Positions 20,871-32,669 of a stretch of DNA of 64,000 bases are shown here, piece after piece. The translations under genes were made by a program, and so were the position numbers. The stretch's first letter is position 1. Each line of letters begins with the position of its first letter. The stretch covers positions 868,001 to 932,000 of the forward strand of contig NW_027040943.1 in assembly GCF_037179485.1 (NCBI RefSeq), read 5' to 3'. A model generated the notes under the pieces. The model was not told the origin of the DNA and made no database searches. It saw only the letters and a program-made list of their open reading frames with translations. The stretch comes from Ochlerotatus camptorhynchus (lineage: Eukaryota > Arthropoda > Insecta > Diptera > Culicidae).

Positions 20871-22859
20871 TATCCATGGTCGAGTCTTGGATACAACCTC
20901 TTACTTTTTATAGTCCACCGAGTTGGATTTAAATATTTTTTTAAATTCCTTTTGCGGGATATCTCCATATTCTTTATTATGGAATTGATAGATTTTATTT
21001 AGCAGAAAAGTTTTTCTCTGGAATTCAATAGTACTTTGATTTTTACAAGGAATTATCCTTGCATGAGTTCTACTTGTCACAAGAGGATTTCTCCAAATTC
21101 TAAGGTGAATTCTCCGAGTTCCATGATGCATTTCCCGAACTCTACATTATCTCGTTAAGTTTCCACTTCAAACATAGCGTTCTCACGCACACGATATCGA
21201 AACGTGTTGAAATTAAATTTAAAAAAAAAAATGCTGCATGAATTATTGCCTTCCCGTATCATCGCACAGTTAGAGAGGGGAAATATTCGCCCTCGTAAAA
21301 ATATGCATTTCGCCGCTGCTGATGTGAACCAAAACGGCTTCCGATTGGCACAGCCCGGGTGTGTTTTTAGTAAACGATACGCATGCAAAATTGCTTTAAA
21401 TTGCACCTATCACCGTGGCCCCACTTACTAGAGGGTGCCGAATCAACCAAAGCTGGACGGCGACGACGGAAGACGGGAGGATCAAGGACGAAAGCACCGG
21501 ATAGGCGACCACATCACTTGATGCCATCAGCGTGCGGTTTTGTCGAATATGTTGTTTTGCGGTACGGCGTATTGTGATGTGTGACACCCAATCGACTTTG
21601 CGACTATACTTCTGGATTGTATCTATATATAGGATACGACGATGACGACCGACGGGCGCTCAAGGGATTGGTACTAAAACTGTCGTACCTTCTCGTTTGA
21701 TACACAGGGAGAGGGAAATGGACGGATGCTGCCAGCCAGGCGCGAGTGATGATAAATGACCGCCAGAGAGCGTTGCACTAGGTTCTGAAGCCAATTGGAG
21801 CGAACCACTGTGCGCGTGCGAGAGGTTATCAGCGACCTTGTTTCGGTACGTACGATGATACCTCGCTGTTGCGGTTGGTCGGTGTGGTGTACTCGTTGGT
21901 GTGTCTATGATTTTTTTGGATCTAGAATTGATATATGTGTTGCAATTTCCATAATCCAATTAAATTTTGTGCAAATAAAATACTATGAATATGACACCGT
22001 CCGTTGGTTGGACGGAGTGCGGAGCTGCAGTTGGAATCAACGGGTGAACCTCGCAGAGAAACGGATGTCACTGACGACGCGAGGATGTTTGCGGAGAGTG
22101 ATAAATGAACTGATGCTCTATGACTTTTAATGAAGCTGAATGTGGGAGTGATTCGGGTGGTCTCTGACGGAAGGAAGCGATTTTTTCCGTTTCCCGCTAT
22201 GAGTGTTTATCAGGGCGTTGCGTTAGATAATTGAATCAAGCTGAAATGGCTTATTTAATTAAATAAATTTTATTGAGGGAAATGTAAACTATTCGGTATA
22301 GTTTTATGGAGTGTGTGGTCAAATTGACAAGTCTATGGGTTTGGAGTCATTTAATGTCATGTAATTTCATATATTGTTAGTTTGTCGCAGTGTGTAAAGC
22401 TTATTTTTGTACATGTATTATTATTTCACTCGTGGTAGGTGATTCCGATTGAATAAATTAGAATCCTTCATCCGGACATTTAGCAGCTCGTTTTATTTAT
22501 TTATATCCTCCGTTGATCATTATTGTCTTCATTGTACGCCATCTGCTTTATAAATAGCATTGTCCATGCTATCTTTTCATACTCCGCTGTTGACAGGGGA
22601 ACTGCTCTAATCCGTTACTTACCACTCGTTTAATACAGAACTCACTTGGTATCATAAGTCCTTTCATCTGGTCCCACCCAAAGAACACAATGCAGACGGG
22701 ATAAAATAAGGTTCATCTAGAACTGTCAAAAATTAAATTAGATTGAGGATCACGGTCGATCTTAAATCATGTTGAGTGGATCGTTCAGTAAAATCTTAGG
22801 AGATGTTTTGCAGGATGCGTCAAAGAATGTTCTTTCGTAGCTCGTGGTATTAGAAACCG
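20871..22859. other. about 2 kb without recognised genes
   Basis: Scattered short ORFs (up to 111 codons at 21795-22130) carry no motifs I can name and have no neighbours suggesting exons. No tandem repeat or paired TIR was found here. Confidence 0.45.
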
Positions 22860-23825
22860 TTATTTATTTATGACTAAACATCAACAGGCGTCATTGGCCC
22901 CAATGGTGTAACCTAAACTAAACATGAACAGTAATTAAACTAATCATCAATAAGTCAATAGCCATCTCGTAAAAAAAGGAACATTGCTAGACAAACTTAA
23001 CTGATATAGAAAAAAAAAAAAAACGAACTAAGCCTTCGGCGAGTCAGGTCAAAGTCAAATAGTGCGGAAACCCTATTGAAGAGTCTCTGTAAACCACCGA
23101 TTGCGCTGAACATACCATAATTAGTTCGCTGTATGGGCAGGCGCAGCATTGAATTATTCCGTAGGGCTCTGGGTTGAACATTGATGTCAATTTGCTCAAG
23201 GAGGACAGGGCAATCGGTGCGTCCTTGTGAAATATCTGCAATTAGCAATACCCTTGCTGTATCTCTTAGGACCGACAGGGGTTCAGATGAGAGATGAACT
23301 AGCCTTCGGCTAAAAATCTCTTAAATAAAGAATTTAAAAAAAGGGGCTCCAGATGGATCAGTTGCAAACGACTTTCATAGTTAGGCAATCGGAAGGGATC
23401 CGTCCACGGCAGTTTACGTAGCGCATATCTCAGAAACCGTCGCTGAACAGACTCAACTCTTTCGACACCGTTGTTGTAGTGAGGAGTCCAAACAACCGAG
23501 CAGAATTCTAATATGGAGCAAGACAAGGAGCAGTACAACGATTTAAGGCAGTAGATATCCGTGAAGTCTTTGGCAATCCTGAAGATAAACCCTAGAATTC
23601 TGGAAGCTTTGTCGACGGCATACGAGATGTGCTGATTTAAAGAGAATTGTGTATCCAGAATCACACCTAGGTCCTCAATTTGGTTGACGCGCTCAATTTC
23701 AGTGCATAACAAAACATACTTGAACATAATAGCCTCTTTCTTGCGCGAAAAAGAGATAACCGAGCATTTGGACGGGTTAACCTCCATACGATTCAGAATA
23801 CACCAATCACCAACAGGGTTCTGCA
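22860..23825 (-). pseudogene. CR1/T1-Q-like LINE, 3' end of ORF2
   Basis: Minus-strand C-terminal part of a CR1-clade reverse-transcriptase protein. It starts after the catalytic box: VNPSKCSVISFSRKK, IEDLGVILDTQFSLNQHISY, LEFCSVVWTPHYNNGVERVE, and the tail IDINVQPRALRNNSMLRLP and LFNRVSALFDFDL. The frame breaks at about 23299, and the coding tail resumes at 23248-22997. A 3' UTR of about 130 bp ends in a TAAATAAATAA repeat at 22860-22870, the microsatellite-type tail of CR1-like LINEs rather than poly(A). It is 5'-truncated and inactive. Related copies lie at 25835-28230, 41-43.6 kb and 59480-61680. Confidence 0.85.
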
Positions 23826-24234
23826 TTTTCGAAACAAAGAAAAGAAAATGAATTCTCGCAGAACCGCTTCATTTCGAGCAATATTATTTTCGTGTAAGTC
23901 ATCGTGTTTGTTGTTATCGAGTCACGATGAACATTCCTCTTTTCAAACATGACTGGACTATCACTTGTTTCGTTCGTCAGGTGCTTCAGTTCATTTCATT
24001 TGAAGCAAAGGCCTTGTTTCAATTGACGCAATGAATGACTCGAAAACGGCTTCCTTCGTTTTTTCCACTTTCACTTATATTCGGGCTCATTCGACTTGTC
24101 ACGACCTGACGACGCAGGCATCAAAATATAGTATCCGGATAGTATCCGCACAATATCGGTTGCCGATAGGGAAGGCATCTGGATTATATGTAGTAATAAT
24201 ATGTTATTTTATATTAAGCGACAATTAAATTAAC

Positions 24235-25590
24235 GAGGCCAATCTGGAGTCCAAGATGGCAGCCATCGAGGTCAGGGAAAGTCGCAAATACTCTACACTA
24301 TGGGTATTTTCGGAACGGGGACGACGCGAAGGTGCCGAGAATCGATATTTGACGTTATTTTGGAATCCAATATGACGGCCATCAGGATTCAGAAAGTATC
24401 AACTATCCTACAATATAGGTATTTTCAGAACGGGGACGACGCGTAGATGCCGAAAATCGATATTCGACGCCATTTTGGAATCCAAGATGGTGGCCATCAA
24501 GTTTTATAAAACGTGTCAAATACCCTAGGATATGGGTATTTTCGGAACGGAGACAACGCGTAGATGCCGAAAATCAATATCCGACGCTATGTTGGAATCC
24601 AATATGGTGGCCATCAGGGTTCAGAAAGTGTCAAATACCCTACAATATGGGTATTTTCCGAATGGAGACAATGTGTGGATGCCGAAAATCGATATCCGAT
24701 GCCATTTTGAAATCCAATATGACGGTCATCGGGTTCCACAAAAAGTGTCAAATACCCTAAGATCTGGGTATTTTTGGAACGCGGACGACGCGTAGATTCT
24801 GAAAATCGATATTCGATACCATTGGTAGGCTATTTGACACTTCTTCTGAAATAGGAAGCCACCATCTTGAATTTCAAGAATGCGTCGAACATCGATTTCT
24901 GGCTTCTAGATGTCAGCCCGATTCCAAAAAAAGCCACATTGATCGCTATTCGACAGTATTTCACAGTTTTTCAGAACCAAAACCGCCATCTTGGATTTAA
25001 AGACGGTGTGACATCAATTTTCGGCATCTATGTCTCATCCCCATTCTGAAAATAACCATATTTTAGGATATTTGACACTTTTCCGCAAATCGGAAGCCGC
25101 CGTCTTGGATTACAAAATGGCGTTGGATATCGAATTCCGGCTTCTAGACGTTACCCTGATTCTAAAAAAAAAAACCCTATGTATGGGTAGTTGATAGAAT
25201 TTACAACTTTTTCTCAAACCGAAAGCCGCCATAATGGATTTTAAAATGGCGTCGGATATTGAGTTCCAATCTCCAGACATAACCCCAATCCCAAAAATAC
25301 CCATATTGATGGGACGGCATCAGCATTTGCCATTTTTTACTGAAATAGGAACTCGCCATATTGAATTTCAAAATGGCGTCGGATATCGATCTCTGGCCTC
25401 TAGACTCCATCTCCATTCCAAAAATACCTTTACATGATAAGTATTTGACAGCATTTCCCACTTTTTTCTTAAACTGGAAGCCACCATCTTGGATTTAAAA
25501 ATGGCGTCGCATATCAATTTTCGATCTCTAGACGTCACTCCGATTAAAAAAATACCCATATTGATGGGTAAACAAACCATCCGGAAATGA
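24235..25590. repeat. ~117-127-bp satellite array with an internal orientation switch
   Basis: Five diverged units start near 24243, 24360, 24476, 24593 and 24709 (period about 117), each containing GGAATCCAAnATGGnGGCCATC, TACCCTA and GGGTATTTTC segments. From about 24840 the same motif set continues in reverse orientation with spacing of about 110-130 bp (near 24858, 24988, 25098, 25224, 25353, 25480). No coding function is supported, though several short ORFs cross it. Confidence 0.85.
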
Positions 25591-25834
25591 TAAATTTGAC
25601 ATCCTCGTGCATAGATCTATGCGCATACGCTTAAATGAACCATAACCGAGTGCTTCAATGCAAAAGTAAGTTCATTAGACATTGAAATAAGAAATGACCG
25701 AAAGTGGTTCTGTCGATGTTGACGGGGATCTGCTAGAAGAGAAGACAGATTGACTTTCAATTGAAAGTGATGGTTGATAGCTTCATCGTCGCGTGACGAT
25801 TTTCGATTGAAAGTGACTTTGTGGGGCCCTGATC

Positions 25835-28230
25835 ACCAATAGCGTTCAGCTGACGTTGAAGGAAGCAACAGTCTTCAATTGAATGCATTCGAAGGAAGAG
25901 TTTAAGGTCATCTGCGTAAGTTAATCGTGGTCCCTCAATTGCTAGATTCACGTCGTTGAAGTAAATCAGGAAAATCAGCGGTCCCAGGTGACTACCCTGG
26001 GGTATTCCGGACGTGGCAAGGAACATACGGGGCTGGTGATCACCAATGACAATAGTAAGATAGCGATCGGTGAGGTACGACTGAAACCATAGCAAAAGGC
26101 AGCCCTGGATACAAAGCCTGTCCAGTTTTGCGATAGATATGCTGTGATTGAATTTATCAAAAGCTGCAGGTAGGTCATTGTGTTCATGTACGGGTCCTTA
26201 TCCTTAATTGAGAGGGATAGACGACGCAGACATCCGTCTGAACACGATTCAACATACTGTTAGAGATGTAGGAAGTAAGGCACGGCAAGTTAGTGGCAGT
26301 GGAGCGACCAGCCATGAAGCCATGCTGTTCGATACTAATATACGGCTTACAGTGAGCGAGTAACAGTTCCATAAGAACGAGTTCGAACAATTTAGCAAAA
26401 ACGCTAAGCGAAGTGATGCCACGGTAGTTGCCAACGTCCTATTTGTTGCCTTTCTTGTGTACTGGAAACATGTACGCTAGCTTCCAACAGGATGGGAAAA
26501 CGCCGGCGTCCACGGACCTTTGAAAAACGTGCTGCAGTGGAGACAACAAACTGTCCAAGTGCGTTTTGAGGAACGCCGATGGAATTCCGTCAGGACCCAG
26601 ATTGTACGACGACTTATGTTTCGAGGAAGCCCTAGAAAACATTTCGGGTTTGATATCAATTGGCCAGAGAGTGGTACGTAACTGGCAGCCAGTCGGGTAT
26701 GGTCGTCACTCAGTCTCTCGTCCGTGAAGACACTAGCAAATTTTTTCAGAGAACAGCTGACAGATATCTTGCGTAGAAGAGGCCACGTTACCATTATGTA
26801 TCATAGACGATGGCAGACCAGCTTCATGACGTTGTTCGTTGGCAAACTTCCAAAACTGCTTGGGACGTGACTTAAGCTTTCTCTGCAATCCACATCGATA
26901 TTGAAGAAAGCACCGTTTCGCAGCTCTTTTGTATTCGCGATTGATCCTGACATAGTGACGTTGAAGAGATAGTGTGCGGCGCTTGGTGAATTTCCTAAGA
27001 GCGGCTCTCTTTCTGGTTTTCAGTCGACGAAAATCGCTCGTATGCCATGGTGGATGGGTCATATGATGATGAATATTTTTCGGAACGTATAAGTCAATGA
27101 CATATGCCAAGACATTGGAAATAGTTTGAGCGGCGGACTCAATTTAAACTGGATAGTAACTCGGCGATACTACCAAGGTCGGTGTTGCGAAAATCTTTGG
27201 AAAAGGTGGCAGGTGAAATATTGAAATCATGCATCAGCTTAGTACTTAACGTCACCAGTAGCGGCGGGTGGTGCCGATCCAGTCTCACCAGAGGAGTGGG
27301 CGCCTTGCATAAGAAAGGAGCTATGTCCTGGGTGGTTACAAAACTAAGAAAACTGCGGTTGTTCTTGTTAATAACATGATTGATTTGAGAAAAAGTGGCT
27401 GAGCTGTAATTGTCCAGAAAGAGCGCAGCTTTGAAATGGATAACAGAGTGATCCATATCAGGTTAGAGAAAGCTGTTGCGATTTTTTCTCTCCATGAAAT
27501 CCCTGGGAGATTGAAATCACCTAACACAATAACTTCATCGGTTGTTTTAGCGGTACCCAGAAAAGAGTAAAACGATTGGCAATGGGTTTCCATGAGGTCA
27601 CACTCGCGTTTACGGTCGGGAGGAAAGTACACCGCACAGAAAAACAAGGTACGATCGCCCAGTTTGATCGACGTCCACACCTGCTCTAAGCATATCCAAG
27701 CATTATTTTCTAGTAACCTCGCTTTAAACTTAGAAATTACAGCCACTAAAACACCTCCACATTTAGCTTTCCGGCTATTAGCAGCATTCCTATCGCAACG
27801 GAAAACTTCGTAATCGAACACCTGACGAGAGAGTGTGCGTGAATCCAACCATCTCTCCGTGAGAACAATGATGTCGTTGATACCACCGATGTTCTGATAG
27901 TAGCCGGATATCTCATGCTGGCAGTTGGCAGGATGGATGCATGGACATGATGTAGCTAGTGCGGAGGCCGCAGAACCGGATACACAGCTAGAAGTTGAAG
28001 CAATGTCAGGCAAAGGAGAGGCTTAATCGTCAATATACTTGCCAGTAATAGCTGGTTGGAAGACCCCCGACCTATCTACACTCAGGGCCGAGACGACTAT
28101 GCTGAGCGCTGGCTGGAGTAAGCGCGACTGAGGCAGAGAAATCGGGGGCTTGCACAGTACTATCCACGTGGCGTCTCGGTGGTGATGGTGGCGGTCCCGA
28201 AGCAGTAGTGGTAGCCATCTAGGGTCCACC
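25835..28230 (-). pseudogene. CR1/T1-Q-like LINE: endonuclease and reverse transcriptase relic
   Basis: Minus-strand ORF2 of a CR1-clade LINE. The endonuclease is in 28013-27336: YYQNIGGIN, IIVLTERWLDS, CGGVLVAVISKF, AVYFPPDRK, VLGDFNLPGISW. The reverse transcriptase follows after frameshifts: NLGPDGIPSAFLK (26642-26439), FELVLMELLLAHCKPYIS (26390-26184), then SGIPQGSHLGPLIFLIYFND and LTYADDLKLFL with an intact YADD box (26095-25840). The frame and similarity stop at about 25835, so the 3' end is missing. Region 28229-28023 may be the N-terminal extension. Multiple stops and frameshifts make it inactive. Confidence 0.86.
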
Positions 28231-28259
28231 TATTTTTGTCATGGTTATGAAGAAAACTG

Positions 28260-29096
28260 TCCACATTCATTACTAAGGCAATAGTACTCATTTACGCAGA
28301 TGAAAGCCACCGATGACTGCCACCTGCTGCAACAGGATTTGCACAACTTCGATAGATTTGTCGTTGAAAACGGACTTAGTGTAAATCCAAACAGAGTTGT
28401 TAAGGAAGCGCTGCAACTCTTTACTCTCACTCGACGTTTCGACCGAGAGTTCACTGGTCCTCAAGCAATCCTAACTATCTACATTAGCCTCATTAGGTCC
28501 AAACTCGACTTTGCAGAGCGTGGTATGGCGACCACAGTATGCGGTGCAAATTCAAAGGCTAGAGTGAATTCAGAAAAAAGTGGATGGAGTGGAGTACAAT
28601 TCAGGCGTAACATTTGATAACGGCACAAAAGCATTTGTAAACAAACTTACTAGGACCCTGGAAACGCTAACCAAAGTCCGCCCACGCAAACCATTATCAC
28701 TTTCGGAAAGGTGGCCCTATCCGATGATGTTGTTGGTTTGCGTGAGCGTACTTCGGTTCGCGTGAAAGGGCCTTAAAAAGTTTGTTTACAACAGCTTTTG
28801 TGCCGTTATCAAATGTTACGCCTGAAATGACAGCATACTAAGACCTCTGCTGTCTGATGGATCTCAGTCAGTACGAGACACAAGGTCGACGACAAAAGAT
28901 TCTTCTGCAGCATACGTTCCTCTACGATCGGCTCAGCTTCAATATCAACCCGATTTCTCTTCATCGGCGAAGGGTATTCAATCCTCCGTTGAGGTCAAAA
29001 AACTACACGCAGCACGAACCTACAAGCTGCTTTATTAACGAATTCAGCAGACTACATGATGGGATTTCTACAAATATGACGCCAGAAGTGATTTGA
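28260..29096 (+). pseudogene. CR1-like LINE fragment split by a MITE
   Basis: Before the MITE, the plus strand encodes part of a reverse transcriptase just after the catalytic box: DDCHLLQQDLHNFDRF and ENGLSVNPNRV. After it, the C-terminal tail continues: LYDRLSFNINPISL, LRSKNYTQHEPTSCFINEFSRL, ending at the stop at 29096. Middle coding sequence is lost or scrambled. It lies head to head with the minus-strand LINE ending at 28230. Confidence 0.65.
28600..28826. mobile_element. 227-bp MITE with ~46-bp TIRs
   Basis: TIRs begin TTCAGGCGTAACATTTGATA and are nearly identical over about 46 bp, including GGCACAAAAGC and TTGTAAACAAACTT. It sits within the LINE fragment at 28260-29096. Target duplication is not clear from the flanks. 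Confidence 0.85.
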
Positions 29097-29415
29097 AGTA
29101 GACTTAGGTAATTTTTACGAAACTAGCTTAATTTGTTACACGTGAAACATGTACTTTGTATCTAGTTTTAAGTAGGATAACGGACTTACTACCGAAAGTC
29201 CAAATACGAATACAAACACAAAACATCCCTGTTTATTCTTCTGTCTATTCCGATCTATTCTGCTCATCTTGCTCGCATGATGCGAATTATTTTTTGAAAT
29301 CAAATGCATCCCCAGAAGTGACGTTCCTCCCTGGAATAAATGCGGTTCTGCCTGTTCAATGTCTTCTGCTATATTCCATATATTGGCCTGGAACTAATCA
29401 AGTAGGAAGACAAGC

Positions 29416-29509
29416 ACCCCTATTCTGTATTTTGTTTCGAACGAAATTCTCATACAAAAAATATTTTTTGTATGAGAATTTCGTTCGAAACGAAATACAG
29501 AATAGGGGT
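29416..29509. repeat. 94-bp near-perfect palindrome
   Basis: Two 47-bp arms without spacer, centred on AAAAAATATTTTTT, with a single mismatch. The outer ends read ACCCCTATTCTGTATTT. As single-stranded DNA or RNA it would form an almost uninterrupted hairpin. Probably a minimal foldback/MITE. Confidence 0.9.
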
Positions 29510-29598
29510 GAAGGTCTACTATTCGAAAAGATGAGAAATACCATTGGCTGAGAAGGGAATGAAAATCACCGATTCCGATAAGGATAATGTTCACTATT

Positions 29599-29899
29599 GG
29601 GCTTCCCTTAGCTCAGTTGGTAAAGGCGCTACTATGAAGCAAGACCATGCTGGAGGTAGCTTGGTTCGATTCCCGGTCCGGTCTAGGAATTTTTCGCGTT
29701 GGAAAATGTCTCTGGGCATAGAGTATGATTGTATTTACTTGCCACACAATTATTATACTAATGCAAAAATTATGGTACAGGCATCGAAAGCGCTCAATTT
29801 AACTATGAAATTGCATCTAGAACACTTAGTTGATTGCACGCAATAAACTAATATGCGATAAGCAATAAGCTTGAAATGCGAGGAGGAAGAAGAAGAAGT
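29599..29899 (+). mobile_element. tRNA-derived SINE, copy 2
   Basis: Same family as 3685-3983. The tRNA-like head holds box A TAGCTCAGTTGGTAAAGG and box B GGTTCGATTCC, followed by the body and a GGAAGAAGAAGAAG tail. A 9-bp duplication TTCACTATT flanks it (29590-29598 and 29900-29908). Confidence 0.92.
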
Positions 29900-30030
29900 T
29901 TCACTATTCACTTTCACTATTTCCTTACCCTATCACTTTTAAAAAGAACTATAACAGATACGTATTTCGAATAGTGAAAGTGAATAGTGAATAGTTGAAG
30001 TGAATAGTGAAACAGAATAGTGAATTATTG
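29900..30030. repeat. inverted and tandem AGTGAATAGTGAA repeats
   Basis: TCACTATTCACTTTCACTATT near 29901 is matched by its exact reverse complement near 29970, about 50 bp away, followed by tandem AGTGAATAGTGAA variants to about 30030. The start overlaps the SINE target duplication. Confidence 0.75.
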
Positions 30031-31988
30031 AAAGTAAAATTGATTCAATATTAGTAAAATTAAAAGGAAAAACAACGTAATAATGTATAATAAGGTAATT
30101 CAAGCTCAAGAGTGAAGAACCATTCACAAATATTGAAACATAAGATTTAAATTATGGTCGAGTAAGGTGACTTCTCCACTGCTCAGCTCTGGTTCTGTAT
30201 AATTAATCTTTCCAGATCAACTGGATCGATCTAGTAAAAGGTACTGCTATCTTACTATGCCACATAACAAACGGCGGAACCCGTTAGTGAACTTTCAAAT
30301 AGAGAATGAGAATGAAATAAATCTTCAATACATTCAAAGACATTCGTTTTTCGTTCCCTCCTTATGCGATGTCGATTATCTCAAGAACTATAACTACCGA
30401 AGGTAGCAGACCCCTATTCCAGCAACCACCGGAGCGAAACGGAAGTGAGCTTCAAGTGACGGAAAATATTTTCTCTATTTCGAAATTCAATTTAGATTCC
30501 GTCTATCATTCTAATCTCGGGATCCATTGAACTCGTACCTAGGTTCTACCTGAGGTAGGGTGTTTTTCGTCTTTCTTTTGAGAAAACTACGCTATACAGC
30601 ACCCATCGACATTTGGTAATAGATCATCGACCGATTGAGTGCTATGTGGGTGGATAGATGCTGAAGGGTATCTCTTAAAGGATAAATGAAAAAAAAAAAA
30701 CTGGCGAACCTTGTCGTTCGGAATCGGAACGGTCGTAAATTATTCATCAGTTGAAAGTTTCTCTGTGGAAGTGGGTCGGTCCATGGCCTAATTGAGACGT
30801 TTTGCGGTAAGATGGTTCTCAAGGAGGCGATGCTTTGGATTGGGGTTAAGACTTTGACATTGATCGCTTGTTGGGACTTTGCCAGTCCATGGAATGAATA
30901 TTGAGGGATTTAACTTTCACTCAAGTTCAGAGCCCAAAATACTAGAACGACGAGAATGACGTTTATTGTTGTACGTTTGTTGTTACCATCGTGATCGGTT
31001 TGACTATGGCAGGATTGATTCCAGATTTGCACATACTTCTAAACTCGAGCCATCCATTATTAAATTCACAAAATTAGTGAAAAATTTCGAATGACAGTAT
31101 GCAAATTTATTTCTCTCTCTAACAGACAGTTTTACACCAGCAAACTGAGTCCCGTCCTACCTAGCCTTCACTCTTCAATTATGGAAGTTCAATCAAACCA
31201 GTTTTGTTGTCAATGGTACCTTTGTTTCAGTTTGCGTTCGGATATTGAACCTGCACCAGCTGGTATTACAAGATCGGGACGGAAATTTACATCGCTTGTC
31301 ATTCGAGTTTTAAATACAGTGACGGGTGTCCATAACATTTTTTTACTTTACCCAGTTTTGTCAACCCTCCAGTTGGTACCATGTGGCATCAAATGCTAGA
31401 TGTTTTGTCTGTTCAGATAGTAAATAATTAATGCCTAAGTCGAATATAAGTACGATTCTACGTAGAAGTCAAAGTAGAAGTATATGCCAAAGTTTTAGTG
31501 TCCATCCTAGTTAAATTAAAATTAGAAGTCTAAGTATAAGTCTAAGATGAAGTCCAAGCAGAAATCAGACTGCACAGGATTCCACAGAGGGTCTTCAAAG
31601 TGAAGACGACAAGCATGTTTTTTTTTCAAATTCAAAGTGTCACAGTTTCGTAAATAGCTTATCGAATTTGATGTATGGTGAATTTAGTCTAGTTTTACCC
31701 TCTCCTGCTCAAATTTTATTTTTTTATCCTGCATGCTTTCTTCCTATATATGCAGGAAAAAATGAAGGATTTTTTTTTTCGATCTAGAACAATCTAGCAT
31801 TCTAAGAGCAGTTTTTGTAAAACACAATTGATTTAATTTTATCAGCTTCATGCGTTTTGTATATGTAGGATGGGTCCCGGGTCGTTTTCTGCAATTTTTG
31901 AATCAAGTGAGTTCAAATATGGTGCAGTTTGGGTTCAAAATAAGTGTGTCCGCACCATTGGATATCTTCTTGATTAAATATTGTTCTT
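30031..31988. other. about 1.9 kb without recognised genes
   Basis: Short ORFs only. A minus ORF at 30822-30592 includes a phrase that could be a LINE C-terminal tail, but the match is too weak to annotate. Poly-A/T runs at 30690 and 31768 may mark retroelement ends. Confidence 0.45.
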
Positions 31989-32431
31989 TTTTTTTTTTTT
32001 TTTGTTTATTAATTTATTTGATAAGGCTCAACCGAATTAACTTAACAGAGCCGAGGATTCTTGGTCACTATACAATACATCTTAAAGCTATAGTCAAAAG
32101 GTACAACACAATAAACACTTTATCTTCCGCTATCCAAAAAGCCTTCTCCATCAGAACTGGAGCCGCTTCCAGTAGTTTCATTGTATGGCAAATTGTTGTA
32201 CGCCAACGAGGGTCAGAGCGCGTCCATTGCAGCAATGGACGCAAAATGTGGTCAGCACTCACACACTCATCACGAAACGGTTGCTTTCCAAAGTCGACGA
32301 CGCATCGACCGAAAGAACTGCTGATGAAGAACAATGAGGAGGACCACACAATGGTTGCTGCCGAGAAAACAGACGATCGCGTAGCACACATCGAGAGTGG
32401 CCTGCTTTTGTCGACAGCCGAGTGAACACTG
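31989..32431 (-). mobile_element. 443-bp poly(A) retroposon, copy 2
   Basis: Same family as 10583-11023, opposite orientation. A 13-bp duplication AAATATTGTTCTT flanks it (31976-31988 and 32432-32444), with poly(A) on the minus strand next to 31989. The two copies differ at only a few positions, so both are fairly recent. The 3' GGCTC/GAGCC hairpin tail is retained. Confidence 0.92.
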
Positions 32432-32669
32432 AAATATTGTTCTTGATTACCATTGGTTCTCGATCGCGCGTGATTTATTGGTCGGTTAGTTTTGCTTTTG
32501 CTCATTTTAAATCATTCCGAAAAGCATGTTCCTCAAAGTTCATTTCTAGTTCAAATGAAAGTAAAGCTGGTTCCATTTTAATTCGTTGAGTTTGAGTCTG
32601 CACCATTAGACTTATGAGACGTAATTTAAAAGTATTAAAATTAATTATCAAAAATCAACGAAATATGTA

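Noticed and set aside
20901..22130. Possible host gene from clustered short ORFs
   Set aside because: No motif, no consistent splice sites and no frame continuity between the ORFs.
24532..25580. Several short ORFs crossing the ~120-bp repeats
   Set aside because: They follow the repeat units on both strands and have no independent support.
30592..30822. Minus ORF ending in a poly-Phe stretch as a LINE C-terminus
   Set aside because: Resemblance to the CR1 tail is too weak; the poly-Phe comes from a T run.
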